Shown in pieces: positions 1 through 9,584 of a stretch of DNA of 64,000 bases; positions within the stretch are counted from its first letter, which is position 1, and each line of letters begins with the position of its first letter. Both the position numbers and the translations under genes were made by a program. The DNA lies in assembly GCA_016191115.1 (NCBI GenBank), contig JACPPG010000015.1:62001-126000 (forward strand). The letters run 5' to 3'. The DNA is from Planctomycetia bacterium. Its GTDB lineage: Bacteria; Planctomycetota; Planctomycetia; Pirellulales; JACPPG01. The notes under the pieces are model-generated. The model ran no database searches, was not told the origin of the DNA, and was given only the letters and a program-made list of their open reading frames with translations.

Positions 1-822
1 GGCGACGAGGCCACGATTCGCCGTTCGGTTGCTTCCTTCATCGATGCGTTTAATCGCGGCGATGCCAAGGCCCTGGCCGCTCACTGGGCCGAGGAAGGAA
101 TCTATCTGAATCCGCAGACGGGCGAGCGGCTCGCCGGCCGCGAGGAGATCGCCAAAGCCTACGCCGCCATGTTCGCCGAGGGCGGCTCGCCAAAGCTCTC
201 GGTCTCGGTCGACTCTCTCCGCCTGCTGGACGACAAAGTGGCCGTCGAAGAGGGCCTGGCCACGGTCCGCCGCGGCGACGAAGCGCCCGAGAACGACAGC
301 TACATTGCGATCCACGTCAAGCGCGACGGCAAATGGCAATTGGAGAGCGTTCGCGAGACAATCCTGCCCGGCTCATCGGATGAAAGTAGCGGCCTTGCGG
401 ACATCGCGTGGATGATCGGCCGCTGGCACGACGAAGACGACGCTTCAGCGATCGAGACGGTGTGCGAGTGGACGGCCAACAAGACGTTCATGACCCGCTC
501 ATTCAAGATCGCGACCAAGGATGGCTTCAAGATGTCCGGCACGCAGGTGATCGGCTGGGACCCAGCCGAGCGCCGGATTCGCTCCTGGGTGTTCGACTCG
601 GTGGGCGGTTTCGGCGGAGGGGAGTGGACACGTCAGGGCGACCGCTGGCTGATCAAGGCCACGAGCACGCTGCCGGACGGCAAGAAGGCCACCTCGGTTC
701 AGATCATCACCAAAATCGACGACGACAGCTTCACCTGGCAATCGATCGGCCGAGAGGTCGACGGCGAGCTACTGCCGAATGTGGCTCCGATCACGGCGGT
801 GCGCTCCGGCGGCGCACGCTAG
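1..822 (+). CDS. SnoaL-like (DUF4440-type) protein, 5' end outside window
   Basis: The reading frame is open from base 1, so the true start lies upstream; 273 residues are visible. The first ~115 residues have the SnoaL/DUF4440 look: an N-terminal helix with the pattern SFIDAFNRGDAKALAAHWAE, then a GREEIAKAY helix and strands ending in DGKWQLESVRET. This cone-fold family holds small ketosteroid-isomerase-like enzymes and many domains of unknown role. The second half (from about residue 130) resembles a second beta-rich domain of similar type, with several Trp and Gly residues. No signal peptide can be judged because the start is missing. It ends 26 bases before the next gene, so the two may be co-transcribed. 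The substrate cannot be predicted. Confidence 0.75.
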   Translation, partial: GDEATIRRSVASFIDAFNRGDAKALAAHWAEEGIYLNPQTGERLAGREEIAKAYAAMFAEGGSPKLSVSVDSLRLLDDKVAVEEGLATVRRGDEAPENDSYIAIHVKRDGKWQLESVRETILPGSSDESSGLADIAWMIGRWHDEDDASAIETVCEWTANKTFMTRSFKIATKDGFKMSGTQVIGWDPAERRIRSWVFDSVGGFGGGEWTRQGDRWLIKATSTLPDGKKATSVQIITKIDDDSFTWQSIGREVDGELLPNVAPITAVRSGGAR

Positions 823-848
823 AGTGGGCATCGAGAAAGGAACTAACC

Positions 849-2177
849 ATGAACAAGCTCACGACCACGGCGCGGGCTGCACTCGCGCTTGCGACCTTGG
901 CGCTCTTGCTGGCGATTCCCGGTGACGTGTCAGCCCGTGGCGGCGGACATTTCGGCGGCGGGGGCTTCGGCGGGGGCGGCCGCAACTTTGGCGGCGGGGG
1001 ACGGGATTTTGGCGGCGGAGGACGGGATTTTGGCGGCGGCGCGCGGGACTTTGGCGGCGGGGCTCGCGACTTCGGCGGCGGCAATTTCGCCCGGCCGGGC
1101 GCCGTCGACCGCAGCCCGTCGATGAGCCGTGGGGCCTTCGATCGCCCTGGCGGCGTGGGGGCCTTCCGGCCGGAAGCTGGCTTCGACCGCGCCGGCGGAT
1201 TCGACCGGGGCGGATTCGGCGATCGGCCCACGCCCGGCGACCTGGGACGTTTCCTCAATCTGCCGCAAGACGCCGGCGGGCGAGGGGCTGCCGGCATCGG
1301 CGATCGCGGCGCAGGCAACTTGCAAAACCGCGCCGCCGATCGCACGCCCGGACAGAATCTCGCAGGCGCTGGCGATCGCGCGGGCAACTTGCAGAACCGC
1401 GCCGCCAATCGCACGCCCGGACAATTCGCCGACAACCACCCCAACTGGCAAAACCACGCCCAGAACGTCCGCAACAATCTCAACGACAATCGCCACAACT
1501 GGTTCAACAACAACTGGTGGCACAACCATCCGAATGCCTGGCCCAATCGCTGGAACTACTGGCACGGGCACTATCCGGGCTATTGGTGGGGCGCCGCCGG
1601 ATGGGGCGCGCTGACCGGTTTCATTGCCGGTAGTTGGGCGCAGCCGGTCTACTACAATTACGCCGACGGCGGAAACGTCGCCTACGACGACGGCAACGTG
1701 TACGTCGACGGCCAGCAGGTCGCTACCGCCGACCAGTACGCTCAGCAGGCGCAGACGCTCGCCGCGACGCCGACGCCGGCCGACGTTGAGAACGCCGACT
1801 GGATGCCGCTGGGCGTCTTCTCCCTTTCGACCAGCGCGAACGACGATCATCCCGTCATGGTCCTGCAGATGGCCGTGAACAAGCAGGGCAACATCACCGG
1901 GATGTATTACAACACCGCCAGCGACAACGCCCAGCCGATCCAGGGCGCCGTCGACCGGGCAACCCAGCGGGCCGCCTGGACCGTCGGCGACAAGAAGAGC
2001 ACCGTGCTCGAGACGGGCATCTACAATCTCACCAAGGATGAAACGCCCGTCCTGGTCCACTTCGGCGGCCAGCAGACGCAGACCTGGCTGATGGTCCGCA
2101 TGAAGGAGCCGAAGGAAGGCGAGGAAGGCCTGGGACCGACCGACGCGCCCAAACCGTCGGGCACGCTGGACAAATAG
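849..2177 (+). CDS. Secreted Gly/Asn-rich repeat protein
   Basis: A 442-residue protein of unknown function. The ATG at 849 is chosen because an AAAGGAA ribosome site lies just upstream and the first ~30 residues form a clear Sec signal peptide ending near VSARGGG; the open frame runs further upstream only by overlapping the previous gene. After the signal come five tandem GGGxRDF-type repeats, then Gly/Arg/Asp-rich stretches with two copies of a NLQNRAAxRTPGQ unit, then an Asn/Trp/His-rich block (about residues 195-260) containing a hydrophobic YWWGAAGWGALTGFIAGSW segment. The C-terminal ~120 residues look like a compact domain. Such low-complexity secreted proteins are common in planctomycetes. 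The DNA of the Gly repeats is itself a short tandem repeat, so copy number may vary between strains. Confidence 0.8.
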   Translation: MNKLTTTARAALALATLALLLAIPGDVSARGGGHFGGGGFGGGGRNFGGGGRDFGGGGRDFGGGARDFGGGARDFGGGNFARPGAVDRSPSMSRGAFDRPGGVGAFRPEAGFDRAGGFDRGGFGDRPTPGDLGRFLNLPQDAGGRGAAGIGDRGAGNLQNRAADRTPGQNLAGAGDRAGNLQNRAANRTPGQFADNHPNWQNHAQNVRNNLNDNRHNWFNNNWWHNHPNAWPNRWNYWHGHYPGYWWGAAGWGALTGFIAGSWAQPVYYNYADGGNVAYDDGNVYVDGQQVATADQYAQQAQTLAATPTPADVENADWMPLGVFSLSTSANDDHPVMVLQMAVNKQGNITGMYYNTASDNAQPIQGAVDRATQRAAWTVGDKKSTVLETGIYNLTKDETPVLVHFGGQQTQTWLMVRMKEPKEGEEGLGPTDAPKPSGTLDK

Positions 2178-2396
2178 CGGGCAGCGGAGCCGGCGCGCTA
2201 GTGATTGCGGCTGACGTGCTGCGACGAGCCCCCGGGTTTACCCTGGAGGTCCGCGGCTGGGCTCTCGCGAGCGGTGGCCTCGGCAGCCGCGCTCCGTTCT
2301 TATTGGCGCTCGCCCATGCGCCGTCCAGCACGTAAGATGGCCCTCGCGTGACGCGGTTTTCCAACGCGCGCTCACGTGTCCGTTCATCCCCGTGAG

Positions 2397-3737
2397 ATGG
2401 CTATGACGACAGCCGAGCGCACCCACGCGATTGACCCGGCTCAAATGCCGCGGCGCGCCACCGCGGTGCGCTGGCGGATCGTGCTCTTGTTGGTGGCCTA
2501 CACCTTCATGTTCCACCTGAACCGCAACAGCATTCAGGTGGCCGGCGCCGAGCGGATCATGCCCGACTATCGCATCGATGAGAAGGCGATGGGCCTGGTG
2601 TACTCCGCCTTTTTCCTCGTGTACACGCTGTGCATGCTGCCGGGCGGATGGCTGACCAACCGCTTTGGGGCGAAATTCGCGCTCGTCGTGATGGGCCTGG
2701 GGACCGGCCTGTGCGTCGTGCTCACGGGCGCAATCGGCTTTCTCGTCGCACCGGCCATGATGTTCGCGTCGCTACTACTGGTGCGCGGGTTGATGGGCGT
2801 GCCCGGCGCACCGATGCACCCCGCCGCGGCCCGCGCCGTAGCGGCGTGGATGCCGCGCGAGAGGCGGACGCTTGCCAACGGCCTGGTCACGGCAGGCGCA
2901 CTGCTCGGCGCGGCCGGGCCCTATTACTTGTTCGGCTCGCTCATGGGGCACGTCGGCTGGCCCATGGCGTTCGCGATCGCGGGCATGGCGACGATGGCGC
3001 TCGCGCTTGTGTGGACTCTTTATGCGACGGCCAGCCCGGCCGGCCACCGAGGCGTCAACGAAGCCGAACTGCGGCTTGTGACGGGCGCGGTCGTGCCTGT
3101 CGAAATGGCGGCAGGCGAACCTGTCCCTTGGCATGCGCTGCTGGCTAATCGCAGCTTGATATTGCTGACGCTCAGCTACGCCGTGGTGGGCTACTTTCAA
3201 TATCTGTTCTTCAACTGGCTCGTGTATTACTTCAAGCAAGTGGTCGAGCTCGACAGCGACGCGACCCGGCTCTACACCACCATTCCGCTGCTGGCAATGG
3301 CGGGCGGGATGTTCGCCGGCGGATGGCTGACCGACCGCGCCTGCGATACCTTCGGCGCGCGGTGGGGGCGTGCGCTCGTGGCCGTGGTCAGCTTGCTCGG
3401 CGGCGCCGCCTTCCTCGGCCTCGGGCTCGCGGCTGCCGAGCCAAGATCGATCGTCACATGCTTCGCCTGCATGATGGCCTCGGTCGGCCTGTGTGAGGGG
3501 GCATTCTGGGTCACGGCCATCGAGCTGGGCGGCACCAGCGCCGGCTCCTCGGCCGCGATCCTCAATACCGGCGGCAACGCCGGCGGCATCATCTCGCCTG
3601 CTTTGACCCCCTTTCTAAGCGAGATGCTGGGCTGGAACGGCGCCCTGTCGATCGCCGCCGCCCTGTGTGTCATCGCGGCGGGGCTATGGTTGGGGATCGA
3701 CCCGCAAGAGCGGGTCGCAGGAGCGCCCGGCGACTGA
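2397..3737 (+). CDS. MFS transporter
   Basis: A 446-residue polytopic membrane protein of the major facilitator superfamily. About 12 hydrophobic segments are visible, with the usual loop after the second one (GGWLTNRFGAKF) and a matching one in the second half (GGWLTDRACDTFGARWG). The charged central loop falls near residues 205-240. The overall pattern, with an N-terminal helix carrying FHLNRNSIQVAG, resembles the anion:cation symporter (hexuronate/sugar-acid) branch, but the substrate is not readable. The start is uncertain: a GTG at 2376 and ATGs at 2397 and 2403 are all in frame and none has a strong ribosome site; 2397 is a compromise. It stands alone between a 219-base gap and the tRNA gene. 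Confidence 0.85.
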   Translation: MAMTTAERTHAIDPAQMPRRATAVRWRIVLLLVAYTFMFHLNRNSIQVAGAERIMPDYRIDEKAMGLVYSAFFLVYTLCMLPGGWLTNRFGAKFALVVMGLGTGLCVVLTGAIGFLVAPAMMFASLLLVRGLMGVPGAPMHPAAARAVAAWMPRERRTLANGLVTAGALLGAAGPYYLFGSLMGHVGWPMAFAIAGMATMALALVWTLYATASPAGHRGVNEAELRLVTGAVVPVEMAAGEPVPWHALLANRSLILLTLSYAVVGYFQYLFFNWLVYYFKQVVELDSDATRLYTTIPLLAMAGGMFAGGWLTDRACDTFGARWGRALVAVVSLLGGAAFLGLGLAAAEPRSIVTCFACMMASVGLCEGAFWVTAIELGGTSAGSSAAILNTGGNAGGIISPALTPFLSEMLGWNGALSIAAALCVIAAGLWLGIDPQERVAGAPGD

Positions 3738-3865
3738 AGTGCCGGCGGCGTTTCAACCTGGCGCGCGGATCGCCGCGGGTGCCCTACAATTGACATGCCG
3801 CAGAGTCCCATCGGCGCATTCGGCGCCTCGACGATGGCGGCCGTGGTCTCTATCCTGATTCAAAG

Positions 3866-3947
<82 letters not shown>

Positions 3948-4107
3948 TTCACGTCGCGCGTCTCTCCGAGACGCGCGCTTCGGGAGCCTCCTGACGCAAC
4001 CCCAGAAATCAACCGGGGTTGACGCATTTCGGGCGGCCGGGCCTGGGCGGGCTCGGCCGTGTTTTGGCACGCCAAGTCTCTTCCGCGTTCCTCACGAATC
4101 CACTTGT

Positions 4108-4136
4108 GGGACAGGCTGGGAAGCACAAGCTATACT
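4108..4136 (+). promoter_or_regulatory. Possible sigma-70-type promoter of the acyltransferase gene
   Basis: GGGACA (4108-4113) and TATACT (4131-4136) are separated by 17 bases, about 70 bases before the ATG at 4208. The -10 is good and the -35 is weak (4 of 6). CTTGTG and CACAAG flank the spacer as an inverted repeat (4104-4109 and 4124-4129), which could be an operator or chance. Confidence 0.3.
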
Positions 4137-4207
4137 CGACGTACGCCCCTCGCACGCCCGGCGCGTTCGCGCCATTCGGAAAAACGCTTGAAGCGGAAAT
4201 TGAGCGC

Positions 4208-5398
4208 ATGAGTGTCGAACAGGAGTCTGAATCCGTCGCCGCCTGTGGGCGGCGGCCGGGAAACGGACGTCTCGCCCGCCTCCCGGCAGTTGGCGCGCGG
4301 CCGGATCCGGTGGCCGTCGCGGCGCCCCCGAAATCGGGCATGGTCGATCTGTTGCGCTCTGGCGCGTCGCACCTGATCGTGTGGCATCACCTGGCCTTTT
4401 ACGGCCCCGTGTCCGACGTGGCCTACGCGATCGTGCCGGCGCTGATCGACGGCCTCTATGAATACGGCCGGATGGCCGTGCAGGTGTTCTTCGTCATCGG
4501 CGGCTACGTGATGGCGCGGAGCGTGACCCGCGAGCAGAAGTGGACGGCCGCCGGCGTCGCCCGGCACGTCGTGCGCCGCTATCGGCGGATTGGCTTGCCG
4601 TACCTGGCGGCGTTACTGGTGGCGATCGTTGCCAACGAGGCGGCGCGCCGCGCGATGGACCACGAGTCGGTCTCGGCGCCGCCGACGGTGGCGCAATTGC
4701 TAGCCCACGCCGTGTTCCTCCAGGACGTCCTGCACTACGAGCCCTTGACGGCGGGCATCTGGTACCTGGCGGTCGATTTTCAGTTGGGCCTCTTGGTGCT
4801 GTTGGTGCTGGCCGTGTGTGACGCGCGCTTTCGCGGCGCGGCGGACCGAGGCGTTCGCGGGGCCTGCTTCATGTTCGTGCCTTTGGCGGCGGCGTCGCTC
4901 TTCTGGCTCAATCGCGACGATCGGCTCGACACGTTCGCCGTGTATTTTTTCGGCAGTTATTTCCTGGGGATGCTGGTCGCGTGGACGACGACCGGCCGGC
5001 TGCCGCGCGCCGCATTCTGGGTTTACGTCGCGCTCGTGGCCAGCGCCCTCGCATGGGAATGGCGGCCAAGACTGTTGGTGGCGCTTGTCACCGGGGTGTT
5101 GATCTATCTGCCCAGCGTCGCCGGCGCACGCGGACCGAGCTGGTCGTGGGCCAGCTTCTGGGGAAAGCGCTCGTACAGCCTCTTCCTGGTCCACTTCCCG
5201 GTGTGCCTGGTGGTCAACGCGCTGTTGTGGGAGTACGTCGACGAGCGGCCGCTGGCGGCGCTCGCCGGCATGGTGTTGGCCTACGTGCTGAGCCTTGCGG
5301 CGGCCATCGCCTTTTACGACCTCGTCGAGTCGCGCAGCGTCCCCCGCCGCGACGAGCCAGGCACATTGGGCTCCCGCGGACAGTTCGCCGCGGAGTAG
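4208..5398 (+). CDS. Acyltransferase 3 family membrane protein (OafA/YrhL-like)
   Basis: A 396-residue integral membrane protein with about ten hydrophobic segments. The first reads RSGASHLIVWHHLAFYGPV, with the His/His pair expected of acyltransferase-3 enzymes, followed by VQVFFVIGGYVMARSV and an Arg-rich cytoplasmic stretch (VRRYRRIGLPYLAALL) typical of the family. The C-terminal part has WGKRSYSLFLVHFPV, also characteristic. These enzymes O-acylate sugars or lipids at the membrane; the acceptor here is unknown. The frame stays open to a TTG at 4019, but the ATG at 4208 is preferred because the extra residues look non-coding and a promoter-like sequence lies inside them. It converges with the next gene, leaving only 13 bases between stops. 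Confidence 0.85.
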   Translation: MSVEQESESVAACGRRPGNGRLARLPAVGARPDPVAVAAPPKSGMVDLLRSGASHLIVWHHLAFYGPVSDVAYAIVPALIDGLYEYGRMAVQVFFVIGGYVMARSVTREQKWTAAGVARHVVRRYRRIGLPYLAALLVAIVANEAARRAMDHESVSAPPTVAQLLAHAVFLQDVLHYEPLTAGIWYLAVDFQLGLLVLLVLAVCDARFRGAADRGVRGACFMFVPLAAASLFWLNRDDRLDTFAVYFFGSYFLGMLVAWTTTGRLPRAAFWVYVALVASALAWEWRPRLLVALVTGVLIYLPSVAGARGPSWSWASFWGKRSYSLFLVHFPVCLVVNALLWEYVDERPLAALAGMVLAYVLSLAAAIAFYDLVESRSVPRRDEPGTLGSRGQFAAE

Positions 5399-5411
5399 CC
5401 GCCGGCGGGCC

Positions 5412-8400
5412 TTATCGCGCGCGGCTGACCCAGCTTTCGGCCACGGCGCGCAGGTCGGGGGCCGGCACGTCCGCGTCGGCGAAGTAGCGGCGCTCGAGCA
5501 ACTGGATCGAGCCCGACAGCTCCCGTTTCGCGTCGGTCGACAGGCCGTTGTTCTGCTCGATATTTCGCAACAGAGCCAGGACCGTGAAGGGCGTGAGCGT
5601 TTCGGGCATCCGGAAGCGGCGCTCGGCCGGCTTTCTGGTGCGCCGCGCCAGTTTCCAAGCGACTGCGCCGGCCACCAGCACGACGGGCACCGCCGCCAGG
5701 GCGATCCACAGCCATGGACGCTCCACCGCGCCGTATTGCTCTTCGAGCGACACGACGCGATCGACCTCGGCCAGGTCGGCGTCGTTGTAGCGCTGGTACG
5801 TGATGTCGGCCTCGTCCACGAGCGCGGCCGGGAACGCGAACGACTTGGGCCGCTCGGCCAGGTCGGTGCGCCCGGTGAGCGTGATCGCGCACGTCCGCTC
5901 CGAAAGAACCGCCGGTTCGCTACTGTCCGGATCGAAGCGCGACACCGAGACGCCTTGATCGTCGATGTCCGTCACCTCGAATTCGTCGAACTTCATGTCC
6001 AAGATCTTGTCCAAGGGGGGCACGAGCCCGCGGGCCGTGGCCTTCACTTCCAACACCAGCTTGCCCTTGGACGCTTGCCGCTCGTCGAGCGTCTGAACGA
6101 TGTTGAGCTTGCCGTGCGGGCGGCCCTCGCTGGCGACTTTGCTGGCGTCCAGGGGCAAGGCGGACGAGAGGATCGGCAGGATCACGAAGCCCGACGTGTC
6201 GAGAAAATCCAGATCCATCTTCAAGGATGGCAGCTTGTCGACCTGCGGTCCGCGGGCTTTCAAGAGCATGTATGCGTACGGCGTCACGCGCCAGCCATAC
6301 TCCGCCGCCGCGCGGCTGGAGACGTCCTCGGCCTGGAAGGTCACCGACTGCACGTCGAAATTCTCGGCCAATAGCGTGGCAACGGCCTCCTTGAATTTGT
6401 CGCGGTAGTTTTCCAGCGGCCGGCCGTAGTTGTAGTAGAAGTAGTTGCCGCCGGCGTTTTGATTCTGCAAGTAGCGGCCGAACCCGCCGCTTTCGCGCTC
6501 GATCTCGCGGGTGTGCGATAGCTCGATGAACACGCCGAACGGCTCGTCGTTCCCGACGGTGGCCGACCCGTCGACGCGCGTCGCCAGCTTGATCTCGGTC
6601 ACCAGGTCCTTGTAGTAGTCGAAGACCTTGCGGGCCTCGCGGGCCTGTTTGTGATCGCCGACGATCTCGAAACCGGCCTTGAGATAGCGGTACTTCACGG
6701 CGGGCTTTGCCGAGCTCATGCGGGTGAAGAGCGTGTTGGCGAAAAGGCCCAGATGGTGCTCGGCCGCTTCGCCCGGTAGCGCGGCCAGGGCTTCGCGGAT
6801 CAAGGCCGGCTGCCGGTCATCGGGCGTGGATTTGTGGTCGATAGCGCCCAGATCGCTTGCGCCTAAGCTGGCGTAGAACCAATGCTCGAAGGGGAGCGTC
6901 GTCTGGTCCTCTTCACGGAGGGTGGAGACCTCGGCGGCGTACAGTTCGGCCGCCTTGCGAAACTGCGCGATGGCCTCCAGCCGGCGATGGCTGAAGTCCG
7001 AGTCGGGCGCGAGGGCCTGCTGGTAGTTGTTCTCGTCGTGCGTGAGGCAGGCTTGTGCGAGGTTCAGTCGCCAGTTGTCAGGGTACTTCTTGAGGCTGTT
7101 CTCGAGCACCGTGCCGGCCAGGCGGTAGCCGCGCAGCACTTCGGCCTCGATGTCCTTCTGCTTGCGGCGGGTCTTCTTCTGCTCCTGCTCGGCCGGCATC
7201 CGCCACTGACCGGCCAGGTGCTGCCGCATCTGCTGCACGAGCTCGGCCAGCGTCTTGGGCTCGAGCGCGTCGATCGAGCCCAGCACCTGCTCGATGGCGT
7301 CCATCCGATAGACTTCGGCGCTACTGTGGCAAGTGGTGAAGGCCGTGGCAAAGAGGCTCTCGTCCAGGTCCTTCAGGTTCAAGCCACGCAGCCGCTTGAC
7401 CCATTCGGAGAGCTCCTTCAAGTTGCGCTCCTGCTTGCTGCGCGTGAGCGGAATGCTCTCGGCCTTGCGCTCGAAGCCGTACATGAAGATGTACGGGTTG
7501 GAGTAGCGGCGGTTGGCGTTGGGGTCGTGGCCCTTGGTCCACACTTTCAAGAATTCGTGCACCAGCTCGCGCGCGAGCTCGGGGTGCGTGCCGGCCAAGC
7601 GCTCGATGTATGGGTAGGCGCGATCCTCCTCGGCCACCTTCAGGTACAGTTGCGCGTAGATGGCGAAGAAACGCGGCCGGGCCTCCGGGTCCAACTCCGC
7701 CAGCCATGCTTCGCTCGGGCCTGCCTCGAGCACCTGCGCCGACTGAATCGGACGCGGCTGGTTCCCCTGCTGGGGCATGCGGCCCATCGTCATCTCGTCG
7801 TCCTCGTTCATGTAGTAAAAATTGCCGTACACGTCGCGCTGCATCCGGGGACCGTACATTGAGGAGGACGAAGCGGCGCGGGAGAATTCCGCCTCGCGCC
7901 GCCAGGCGTGGGCGAGCAAGCCCAGCGTGTGCTGCCACTGGTGGGCCCGCTCGGCCGAGGCTTTCAATAGCGCCTCGACGGCCGTCTTCTGTAGCTCGAG
8001 CGCCTTTTGGCGCACGTCGGGCGAATGCGGTTGCGACTGAAGGGCCGTCGACGCCGTCGCGCCGATCGTGGCCATGATGTTCATGCCGCGCTCGGGCTCG
8101 CGCGTAAAGCTCTCCTCGAGCCACGTCTGGCCCAGCTCGTCGCGAATCTTTGGCGCCAGGTCGACGGCCAGCTTCAAGGCTTCCTCTTGTTGCTTCTTGT
8201 CCGCCTCCGAAAGGGCAAGCGACGCCTGGATCGTTTGCCAGGCCTTCTCCAACATCTCCGGCTTGCGATCTTTGCCGTGCAGCGCCAACAGGCAGCGAGC
8301 CAACAGGTTGATCCCTTCGGCGTCTTTCGCCGTCACCGCTTCGTCCAAGGGGGGCAAGAACGGCTGCACTTCCGCGACCTGGCCGGCGGCCACTAGCAGT

Positions 8401-9395
8401 AGCGCGCACTGGCGACGCGTGAGCACCGCCTTGTGGTCCGGCTCTGCCGCCTGCACCTGCAACCACGCGACGGCGTCCGGCACGACGATTCCCGAGTTGA
8501 TCGCTTGGCGCAGGATGGCCCCTAGGCGATCGATGCTGTCCTTGTCGTGCTTGTGAGGACATGCCGCGGCCAGCCCCAGCACGTCCTCCAGGCGAAAGAC
8601 ATTTTGCTCGGCGATGGCGCCGATGCCGGGGGCCGACATTGGCTGACCGCCGCCCTGCGGGTTGGTTCCCGCCTGCGGAGTGCCGCCCAGCGAGCGCTGC
8701 ATCTGCGCGTAGCCATCCTTGGCTTCGTTCTCCGGCAGCCCCGCCAGGTATGTTTTGACTTCGATCCAGGCGCCCAGCGTGACATTCCGCTGCAATGCCT
8801 TTAGCTCTTTCTCGAGAGCCTTGATCTCTTCCTGCTTTTTCTTGGCCTCTTCCTCCGCTTTTTTCTTCACTTCCTCCTGCTTTTTGGCCGCCTCGTCGGC
8901 CGGCTGCGGCTTGGCCTCTTCGGCCGCGGGAGCGGCGGGCGGGTCGGCGCTGGCGGCGGGTGCCGCCGCTGCCGGCGCCGCGGGTGAGGCTGCTTGGGCG
9001 GCCGCCGCGGGCGTGTCGCCGCCGGCTGGCTTGGCGTCGGCCGGTTTCCCCTCGGCCGGCTTCTTCTCTTCCTTTTTCTCGTCCTTCTTCTCCTCTGCAT
9101 CCGCGTCGGGCGGCGTCGACCAGGCGCGGAGAATGGCGGATGGGCGACGGTCGTATGTGAGCGTCTTCAGACGCTTGAGACGTTCGCTCTCGTTGGCCGC
9201 CGCCGCGGCCGGTGTGCCAGGCGCGGCCGGCGTCGCCGCGGGCTGCGCCACCGGCGCTGCCGCTGCCGGCACAGCGCCTTTTACCTCGCTGGGAAAAACT
9301 TGCAGCACAGCCTGACCGACCGCGCGGCCCCCCATCACGAGTGCCGCCAACGCCAGGCTACCAACGATCAGAATGGCCGCCGCGCATCGGGTCAT
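5412..9395 (-). CDS. Large membrane-anchored secreted protein, end of Bat-like operon
   Basis: A 1327-residue protein of no recognised family. Residues 1-30 are a signal peptide or N-terminal anchor. Residues ~35-200 are low complexity: Ala/Pro-rich, with Lys/Glu runs ending in a predicted coiled coil (KKKAEEEAKKKQEEIKALEKEL). The long middle is helical and TPR/HEAT-like in flavour, with many Leu/Ala-rich repeats. A more structured part follows (about 950-1200), and one C-terminal membrane segment (WLWIALAAVPVVLVAGAVAW) precedes a basic cytoplasmic tail of ~75 residues. The topology is therefore mostly periplasmic. It lies 189 bases after the TPR gene of the MoxR/vWA cluster, in the same direction, and may be a scaffold for that system; this link is inference. 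A decayed palindromic repeat sits in the gap. Confidence 0.75.
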   Translation of the reverse strand: MTRCAAAILIVGSLALAALVMGGRAVGQAVLQVFPSEVKGAVPAAAAPVAQPAATPAAPGTPAAAAANESERLKRLKTLTYDRRPSAILRAWSTPPDADAEEKKDEKKEEKKPAEGKPADAKPAGGDTPAAAAQAASPAAPAAAAPAASADPPAAPAAEEAKPQPADEAAKKQEEVKKKAEEEAKKKQEEIKALEKELKALQRNVTLGAWIEVKTYLAGLPENEAKDGYAQMQRSLGGTPQAGTNPQGGGQPMSAPGIGAIAEQNVFRLEDVLGLAAACPHKHDKDSIDRLGAILRQAINSGIVVPDAVAWLQVQAAEPDHKAVLTRRQCALLLVAAGQVAEVQPFLPPLDEAVTAKDAEGINLLARCLLALHGKDRKPEMLEKAWQTIQASLALSEADKKQQEEALKLAVDLAPKIRDELGQTWLEESFTREPERGMNIMATIGATASTALQSQPHSPDVRQKALELQKTAVEALLKASAERAHQWQHTLGLLAHAWRREAEFSRAASSSSMYGPRMQRDVYGNFYYMNEDDEMTMGRMPQQGNQPRPIQSAQVLEAGPSEAWLAELDPEARPRFFAIYAQLYLKVAEEDRAYPYIERLAGTHPELARELVHEFLKVWTKGHDPNANRRYSNPYIFMYGFERKAESIPLTRSKQERNLKELSEWVKRLRGLNLKDLDESLFATAFTTCHSSAEVYRMDAIEQVLGSIDALEPKTLAELVQQMRQHLAGQWRMPAEQEQKKTRRKQKDIEAEVLRGYRLAGTVLENSLKKYPDNWRLNLAQACLTHDENNYQQALAPDSDFSHRRLEAIAQFRKAAELYAAEVSTLREEDQTTLPFEHWFYASLGASDLGAIDHKSTPDDRQPALIREALAALPGEAAEHHLGLFANTLFTRMSSAKPAVKYRYLKAGFEIVGDHKQAREARKVFDYYKDLVTEIKLATRVDGSATVGNDEPFGVFIELSHTREIERESGGFGRYLQNQNAGGNYFYYNYGRPLENYRDKFKEAVATLLAENFDVQSVTFQAEDVSSRAAAEYGWRVTPYAYMLLKARGPQVDKLPSLKMDLDFLDTSGFVILPILSSALPLDASKVASEGRPHGKLNIVQTLDERQASKGKLVLEVKATARGLVPPLDKILDMKFDEFEVTDIDDQGVSVSRFDPDSSEPAVLSERTCAITLTGRTDLAERPKSFAFPAALVDEADITYQRYNDADLAEVDRVVSLEEQYGAVERPWLWIALAAVPVVLVAGAVAWKLARRTRKPAERRFRMPETLTPFTVLALLRNIEQNNGLSTDAKRELSGSIQLLERRYFADADVPAPDLRAVAESWVSRAR

Positions 9396-9454
9396 CTCAG
9401 TCGCCCTCTCGTCTGCAATCGGTGTCTCGGAGTTCTAAACGACCCAAACCGCTT

Positions 9455-9534
9455 GGAGGCGACTTCGTTGCCGATCAAACGGGCACTCGCCTAACCACTC
9501 GCTGACCGGTCGGCGACAGGAGTCGCCTCCTACA
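9455..9534. repeat. Palindromic repeat family B, decayed copy
   Basis: The right arm at 9510-9534 (core CGACAGGAGTCGCCTCC) matches, with one mismatch, an arm of the perfect hairpin at 58819-58907. A degenerate left arm (GGAGGCGACTTCGTTGCCGA) lies at 9455-9474. The 35-base spacer is close to the 37 bases of the intact copy, so this looks like the same element after decay. Confidence 0.7.
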
Positions 9535-9584
9535 TGCCTGGCGGAGCCAGTGGCACACATCCGAACGAACGTCACCGCCGGCGA

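Noticed and set aside
930..2060. Long minus-strand open frame opposite the Gly-rich gene
   Set aside because: It is the complement of a repetitive GC-rich gene; composition is Val/Ala/Arg-rich with no family and no ribosome site.
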